Assembly (NCBI GenBank): GCA_018417955.1
Contig: JACTVC010000076.1
Coordinates: 1 to 26,150 of the forward strand
Source: Laccaria trichodermophora
Taxonomy: Eukaryota > Basidiomycota > Agaricomycetes > Agaricales > Hydnangiaceae
DNA length: 26,150 nt
Direction: 5' to 3'
Position numbers and translations under genes: made by a program. Each line of letters starts with the position of its first letter. The stretch's first letter is position 1. Of this stretch, positions 20,757 to 26,150 are shown piece by piece. Under the pieces are notes generated by a model that saw only the letters and a program-made list of their open reading frames with translations, was not told the DNA's origin and did no database searches.

Positions 20757-21339
20757 TACGGGAGCTGGGTGAATTACAGGGATAGAGATATTGTTTGGTA
20801 TTTTATACAGAACCATAGCACCTCAATGCCGTTAGTGCATGTTTCTATTGTAATTAATGTAACAGTTGATTCAATTGATGTCTAATTGAATGTCTCATCT
20901 ACTAAGGCGTTACAGATAACTAACTTGAGGCTTTACAGCCTAAAATGTCGAACATAATTAGAATAAGACAAGTACAACTCTCGATCAGGGAGTGGTTGAT
21001 GAGTAGCTTTATCCAGCTCAGCAGGGTCCTTGACGTTATTGATGAAATCCTTTACACAAATGTTAAACACCACAGAAATAATTTGAGGAATGATCGACGT
21101 ACTGAATCTATCATCCTCCAATCCTCCACCCACATTGTCGTCGCATTGTCCACACCAGCCTCAATTGAGAAACATGTAAAGGGCACGAGGAATCTGCCAA
21201 GAAAGCAAAATTAACACGAGGTTAATAGCAATGAGTAAGGCTGACCTTTATTCATAATGAAGAATGCAGGAGAAGGCTTCTTCGGCGTGATCGATAGAGA
21301 TCATAGAGTATTCCAATGCCATACCAATGCTTTGGGTCC
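20757..21339. other. Intergenic region upstream of the hAT transposase, no gene
   Basis: No supported gene. It should hold the promoter of the minus-strand hAT transposase; no clear core element could be fixed. Confidence 0.4.
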
Positions 21340-21540
21340 ACGGATGAATGCGCATTATCCACCAGGCATCGTGCATCCAGGCACATTATCCATCACATAT
21401 CTGGGCGTGTCACCCATCGCGTGTCCGGGTGCATTATCCATCGTGTGTCCAGACGCATTGATAATTGTGTGTTCAGGCACATCATGTATCTGACCGCGTT
21501 TCTCTATCCATCGTGTATCCACACACACTAACTGGGATGT
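21340..21540. repeat. About 30-bp degenerate minisatellite (GCATTATCCATCGTGTGTCC)
   Basis: Variants of GTGCATTATCCATCGTGTGT recur five to six times with substitutions. Several short overlapping ORFs here are by-products of the repeat. Confidence 0.6.
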
Positions 21541-21647
21541 TCTATTACAGCTTGTACTTCTTTTCACGGCTATTCAAACACTATTTACTGGGCGTAGCTA
21601 CAGCGTATCTATTGAGACATAACTACTACAACGTATTTAAGGTGGAA

Positions 21648-21915
21648 GGAGGGATGAGGAAAGGAAAAGAAAAGAAAAGCGAACAACGTTCCAGCACTAT
21701 ATATCCCAGGCACTTTAGGGCCGCTTTTGATTTAGGGCAGGCATGGAACGTTAAGGGCAGGCATAGAAACATTCTTCTACACCTGCCCTTAACGTTTCAT
21801 GCCTGCCCTCAACATTCTATGCCTGCCCTAAATCAAAAGCAGCCCTAAAGTGCCTGGGATATATAGTGCTTCAGTGTCCTTCGCATTTCTTTTCCTTTCT
21901 TCTCCACTCCCCCAA
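21648..21915. repeat. Inverted repeat (about 270 bp) between the divergent hAT-borne genes
   Basis: The core arms AGCACTATATATCCCAGGCA (21693 on) and its inverse (ending 21870) continue inward through GGGCNGCTTTTGATTTAGGG. Outside the core, purine-rich GGAAAGGAAAAGAAAAG on the left faces CTTTTCCTTTCTTCTCC on the right. Internal GGGCAGGCAT motifs repeat four times. It could be a MITE or a regulatory palindrome; no TSD was found. Confidence 0.75.
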
Positions 21916-22538
21916 CCCTCGCCATATGTAGTAAACCCTAGATAGCCCATCCTGTATGTAGACCCCCCTGCCATATGTAAACCCCGTCGTATGTACGACT
22001 TCTCGTATGTAGGACGTGTTACGTTCATATAATAAATTGTTGTACTAATATAATTAAAATGCGTCATGACAAATACAAAACACAATAAGTCCCCCTTCCC
22101 ATTTATTATGTGTAGAATATAGTCATTCATTACAACAAGGATAACAGGTACACCTTCAATGCGTATCTCATTGTAACTAAACTAATAACTTTCTTTATTC
22201 AGCAATGGAATGCTGCCATGGCTGTCCCTTTCGGTGAACAGCGGTGCCCACGTGATGGAAAGCAACTGGCCCTAAAGTCAACGAAACATAAACAGCCCAC
22301 AAACCATTTCTAGCTTCTTTCCCATCTTCGTGCAACATCCGTGTAGTTTGTAGAGTATATAGCTTTTAGAAATGTTTGTGCATGCTAGTAAATGAATTCT
22401 AGATGACTCTAATGTAATATAAATACCAGGAAATCGTCATGGAAGCAGAATACACTAAGAGACCAACGAAACATAGAAAACTCGAGGCAAGTTCTCTTTA
22501 TTGTTGTGAGATTTCTTAGCAAGCTAATCACACAATAG
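21916..22538. promoter_or_regulatory. Upstream region of the Spt5-like gene
   Basis: No gene. Five TATGTA-containing repeats lie at 21920-22015 (for example CCATATGTA, TGTATGTAGAC, CGTATGTAGGAC). Closer to the gene no TATA box could be assigned with confidence, and the transcription start is unknown. Confidence 0.35.
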
Positions 22539-24972
22539 ATGCCGCAAGCTCTTCAATTCTTAGATCTCGAAGCTGAAGTATCAGAGGCGGAAACTGATGA
22601 TGAGAATGACAGCAACAAAGGTGTGTATCATACATTGTAATGATAGTACACTTCTAATTCTTTTCAAGGTGATCTTATCGACGACAATGAAGACATTGAT
22701 GAGTCGATCTCAGGAGATGCGCACCGCAACCTTCTTCGCGAAGCGTTGATGCCATCCAATGACGACACATTTTGGGAAAGCTTTCTCGAGCGCGTCACGT
22801 CTCATCAATGTATTGCAGAAGAAGACGTTCAAGATATTGGAAAGGCGTCTTTATGTATGGTGCTTGTCAAGGTAACACTAATCTAATCTTTGAAGCTCAT
22901 GTTTGTAATGACTTTCTACTTAGCCTGGATATGAGGAGTGGATAGTCTGTCGAATCCATCAGCAGATCATGGACCCTAGGTTTCCTGCTCGATTTCGACC
23001 CCCAGTGGTCTTCAGCTGGAAAGCTCTACCTGGTAGAGTGTTTTTCGAAGGTGGTTCGGAGGAAATGATTCGACAAGTCTGTAATGGCATACCCAACATG
23101 ATGCTCTTGAAGACTTTCCACATACCCAATCCCAACCCCTCCATCTTCAATGTTCCGGATACCTTTCGGCCAAAGCCTCATTCATGGGTTCGACTGCACC
23201 GTGGGATCTACAAAGGAGATCTTGCCTTCATTCGGGAGGTTCACCCCTATCCCACCTTACTCATCAACCTCCTTGTGGTACCACACATCGATTATGACCC
23301 ACCTGCTGCCAAAGTCAAAGGAAGCCGGCTTATCACATATGAGGAAAGAAATGATGAGACAGACAACGAGTTTGCAGCGACCTACAAGCCCGATCGCGAG
23401 CTAAATAGAAGGGCTTCAGCACCAGGGCGGCCTCGCCAAGCCCTCTTCAATCCAATGTTGGCGAAGCAACGGTTTCATTGGGCCTTTCAACAGCGCAACA
23501 GCTTGTCTTTATTCTGCGGAGTATTGTATGATGCTGACAGATATGCATATTTCTCGGAAGTCGACACAGATTGGTACACCGCAGAAGATGTAGTACCAAC
23601 ATCGAGGGAATTCGAACTTTTTAGCGCCTGCTTGGACATTCCTCTTAACATCCGACAGCACACAATGGCAAGAATGTCAGCCAGGATAGGTGATGGGGTG
23701 AAAATCACTCACGGAGATTCGAGGGGGCTTTTTGGAATGATTGAGGATATAACGGAAAACAAAGCCATTGTCTCTTTAACGATGGAGGATGTAACAACTA
23801 CCGTACCCTTTTTGTCCCTTTGAAAAGATCTCAAAGTAGGGGACAAAGTCCGCATTCTTTCGGGAGACCACGAGGGTGTTATGGGTTGGGTAGTGAATGG
23901 AGACGACGACTATGTGTGCATCTTTAATGACAGGACCAGTACAGAGGTAAATGTCTTGCTTTTTATTATATTATACTTCTTCTAACATTCTGTCATCCTT
24001 TAGATAGAGGTATCTCTGGGGATTGTCCAGTTCTTCACCTCCCCCTTTGTCTTCGGAACAGAGTCCTCGGATTTAAAAGCTCCCTTCACAGATGCACAAA
24101 AGCGTGTCATGAAGGGGGACTCCAATAGTCATCTTGTAGGAAAACAAGTAATGGTCACCAAGGGGGATTTTAGAGGTTACCGAGGCAGAATAAAAAGCAC
24201 GGTTGGTGAAAAAAGGGTCTTCGTTGAGCTCGAGGCACACCTCCAAAGCCCACAAGTTTTTGACATCAGTTCTCTATGCATCATGCAAGTCCCTTATCTT
24301 ATTTTTTGAAATCGATGCTAATCAACTTCCAGCACTGACGAAAAGCTTCAGGCCCCCAGGCCTTGAGAGGTTCTCACCGATTTTACTTACCCACTTGAAC
24401 CAGCACCTCTGCCTGGTACTCTGGCAGGCTTTTTGTTCCCTGGTTACCCCTTGCCAGATCCACAACTCTCAGTCACATATCCTGCTCCTTTCCTTCCACA
24501 GACTCTGGCCAACACAGGGTCATCTACTCCGCTTCCTAACTCGGAAGATATCCCGATGACCCCAGCTTGGAACCCAAGCTCACAAACCCCCCGCCGTGGT
24601 GATGATGGTAATTATGTTTCTGATTCTGATTCAAAATCAATAGATACTGACGCAATTGTGGCAGCCTCTTCTCCATATTGGCTCAAAGACAGCTGCTTTG
24701 CCAACATGAGACTGAGCCTTCATCTCATCAATACCAACCCTAATTTTCAAAATGGCCAGCATGAAGATAAGTGCGGGGAGTTCAAGGGAGTTGTCGGAGA
24801 TGCGGTCAAGGTTCAACTCGGTTACAAAGTGGTTGAAGTGCCATTTCCATACTTAATACCTGAACAGCTGGAGTGCAAAGGCCAAGTCGTTACTGCATTT
24901 GACGGCCACATAGGGGGACACAGTTTAGGATTAAGGAGTTTGGTGAAGAGGTCTGCAGCTGCTCAATTTTGA
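22539..24972 (+). pseudogene. Spt5-like protein (NGN and multiple KOW domains) carried by the hAT element, two stops
   Basis: Five exons, 22539-22620, 22669-22871, 22924-23946, 24004-24284 and 24333-24972, join in frame to 743 codons. The first three introns are GT-AG; the last has a GC donor. Layout: an acidic N-terminus (residues 10-45); an NGN-like domain near 88-155 (KPGYEEW, then FSWKALPGRVFFEGGS); and KOW motifs near 181 (SWVRLHRGIYKGDLAFI), 355 (GDGVKITHGDSRGLFGMI), 400 (VGDKVRILSGDHEGVMGWV) and 480 (VGKQVMVTKGDFRGYRGRI), with a last KOW-like segment near 690. This is the Spt5 order, lacking the usual length and C-terminal repeats. Spt5 binds RNA polymerase as DSIF with Spt4; these copies are TE-associated. 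TGA at 23821-23823 and 24364-24366 break it. Its role for the transposon is unknown. Confidence 0.85.
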
Positions 24973-25199
24973 AATCAACAACGCTTTTGAGAAAGGTTGA
25001 TGTCAAAATTGCCACCAATCTACTGGTAGTGACCCAAGACACCCAGCGATAAAATATCTTAGATAAAATTTAACTACCTTAGGGAGACTTTTCTTGTCCA
25101 TTTTATGCATATCTCAATGGCAAGGCATATGCTATTGACCTTAATGCAAGACCCGTGAGTTTTGAGATGACTGAATGAATGAACTTAGACAATCACTAT

Positions 25200-25357
25200 T
25201 TATGACTGGCTTAGCCAGCTCCCAGCCGGCTTCTTAGCCGGAGCTGGAATTAGCTGAGCTGTGGGAGTCATCACTCGGCAGTTCTGGCTGGGCTTCGGCT
25301 AAACTCGGCTCAGCTCCTGGCTTCAGCCGACTTTGAGCCGGAGCCGCGGCAACACTA
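25200..25357. repeat. hAT right subterminal repeats (GCCGG / CAGCTC motifs)
   Basis: This is the counterpart of the left subterminal region. AGCCGGCTTCTTAGCCGG, GGCTGGGCTTCGGCT, CTCGGCTCAGCTCC and GAGCCGGAGCCG lie within 150 bases of the right terminus. They share the AGCCGG/CCGGCT core with the left end. Confidence 0.65.
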
Positions 25358-25365
25358 CATCACTG

Positions 25366-25515
25366 TCTCCCCCTCCATCACACCACAGCACTCCCTCCCT
25401 CCCTCCCTCCATCACTCCCTCCCCCCTCACTCCCTCCCTCCATTACTCCCTCCCTCCATTACTCCCTCCCCCCCCTCCATCACTCCACTGGCTCCCTCTC
25501 CCTCACTCACTCCCC
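25366..25515. repeat. Pyrimidine-rich CTCC/CCCTCC microsatellite
   Basis: Units CTCCCTCC, CTCCATCACT and CTCCATTACT repeat for about 150 bases directly outside the hAT right end. The complementary strand has many GGGAGGGAGGG runs, able in principle to form G-quadruplexes. The ORF across it is a repeat artefact. Confidence 0.85.
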
Positions 25516-25664
25516 ACCATATTAGTTCAATACTTTTTGTACATAGTTATCAATACAATATGTATTTTCAATCATCACTTTTGTATGAAATTCTAAGGTC
25601 TAAGTTACAAAAAGTGGTTAGGTAATGGGTGGAGGAGTGATAAGTATTAGTTATTCAGAGAATG
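25516..25664. other. AT-rich stretch, no gene
   Basis: Nothing recognisable between the microsatellite and the right TTCCA segment. Confidence 0.4.
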
Positions 25665-25754
25665 AAGTTGGAATCTGTTGGAATTCCACTTGGAATCCCC
25701 AACACTCCACTGGATTCCACCAGAATCCGCCGGAACTCATGTGGGAAGGTAAAG
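25665..25754. repeat. TTCCA-rich repeat element (right copy, inverted relative to 3794)
   Basis: Read on the minus strand from 25754 it starts CTTTACCTTCCCACATGAGT, matching the beginning of the segment at 3794, and continues in GGATTCC/GGAATTCC repeats. It may be the other terminus of the same outer element, or an independent copy. Confidence 0.65.
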
Positions 25755-25930
25755 TACAGGGTGGTGTAATGTGTTAGGTAAGAAAAGAAGGCATGGAACA
25801 AAACAAATGGTGAGCGGGCAATGGAATGTAGAATGTACATGACAAAGACCTGGTGGAGATGCTCAACAACGTCAAGGCTGACTGACTGACCAATGTCTCA
25901 TAACAGATGATGTTGGTGCCCATCTTGACT
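25755..25930. other. Unassigned sequence
   Basis: A minus-strand open stretch (25840-25655) is rich in hydrophobic and aromatic residues and runs into the repeat. No domain and no splice context supports a gene. Confidence 0.3.
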
Positions 25931-26101
25931 TCAAGCCTCTGCTACAACTAGCCTAGAACTCTTACATAGTGAACAGGACTCCAACGTCGACGTTTGGCAT
26001 GCCGGATCTGCCAGTCCGCCATACAGCCGGAATTGTGAAGTGTGTGCGTGAAGTTGGACTTCCTTGAAGTTGTGTCCCAGACAATAGGGACACATGACCA
26101 T
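25931..26101 (-). CDS. Short ORF with paired CxxC motifs (56 aa), possible gene fragment
   Basis: ATG at 26101 (a second Met is two codons on) to TGA at 25931. The sequence has CPYC near residue 4 and CSLC near residue 43, with HAHTSQFRLYGG between, a spacing compatible with a zinc-ribbon-like fold. I do not recognise the family. It may be an exon of a gene that continues beyond the window or was broken by the insertions to its left. Evidence for coding is only the clustered Cys/His pattern and a composition unlike the neighbouring repeats. Confidence 0.3.
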   Translation of the reverse strand: MVMCPYCLGHNFKEVQLHAHTSQFRLYGGLADPACQTSTLESCSLCKSSRLVVAEA

Positions 26102-26150
26102 GGTACCTGGATGAACAATGAAAGGATAGTGAACAGATAATGTTTCCCCT

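Larger units (their letters stand above)
4395..25357 (-). mobile_element. Layer 1: hAT transposon carrying a transposase and an Spt5-like gene, with nested insertions
   Basis: Perfect 8-bp TSDs CATCACTG lie at 4387-4394 and 25358-25365. The ends are TAGTGTTGCC on the left and GGCAACACTA on the right, with similarity extending further inward (CAGCTTGGCT against CGGCTCCGGCT). Without the nested insertion (4785-17962 plus one TSD) the element is about 7.8 kb. It holds two divergent genes: a hAT transposase reading left from 20756 and an Spt5/KOW-like gene reading right from 22539, both with stop codons. Both genes lie entirely within the TSD-flanked span. It is now certainly non-autonomous. Confidence 0.88.

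Noticed and set aside
21920..22015. Telomere-like AAACCCTAG motif with TATGTA repeats
   Set aside because: A single AAACCCTA, no tandem telomeric array.
4395..25357. Starship- or Helitron-type giant element
   Set aside because: No tyrosine recombinase or RepHel protein is visible; TSDs and TIRs fit hAT with nested insertions.
25333..25596. Serine/proline-rich 87-residue ORF
   Set aside because: Translation of the CCCT microsatellite.

Overview
The window looks like a transposon-dense, probably heterochromatic, part of a basidiomycete (Agaricomycetes-like) genome. The evidence is spliced genes with 47-58 nt GT/GC-AG introns, and three protein families I recognise from mushroom-forming fungi: a BED/hAT transposase, an IS630/Tc1-type transposase and Spt5/KOW-like proteins. 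I see no clearly intact host gene, and the species cannot be named from the sequence.

The central 21 kb is a set of nested insertions, and each boundary can be read from terminal repeats and target-site duplications (TSDs). Layer 1 is a hAT element (4395-25357, 8-bp TSD CATCACTG) carrying a minus-strand hAT transposase gene and a divergent plus-strand Spt5-like NGN/KOW gene. Layer 2 is a giant foldback element (4785-17962, TSD CACCAGT) in the last exon of the hAT transposase; removing it with one TSD rejoins that exon in frame. Layer 3 is an 85-bp-TIR, TA-target element (8694-17662) in the right arm of the foldback. It carries a DD34E transposase gene (+) and a convergent minus-strand proline-rich gene of about 629 codons. 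Layer 4 is an LTR retrotransposon without recognisable gag-pol (10764-15778, 319-bp LTRs, TSD GTGGA) in the last exon of that proline-rich gene. Layer 5 is an 800-bp TIR element (11075-11874, TSD GAGTGAAC) in the 5' LTR; the 3' LTR preserves the empty site. A possible layer 0 is a TTCCA-rich element whose inverted ends lie at 3794 and 25754.

Left flank (1-4386): a decayed ankyrin-repeat gene, a 631-bp TA-flanked foldback MITE, a 556-bp hAT-type MITE with an 8-bp TSD, a small spliced hypothetical ORF, TTCCA repeats and a tRNA-like SINE. Right flank (25358-26150): a pyrimidine-rich CCCT microsatellite, a second TTCCA segment, and a short ORF with two CxxC pairs.

Decay follows the layering. The hAT transposase and Spt5-like genes carry several in-frame stops, mostly TGA where CGA (Arg) is likely ancestral. 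The layer-3 transposase has one TGA. The layer-3 proline-rich gene is broken only by the LTR element, whose two LTRs look identical. The order of insertion can therefore be read twice, once from nesting and once from damage. The points I consider most novel are the hAT element with an Spt5-like passenger and the two-gene TA-target transposon with its proline-rich second protein.
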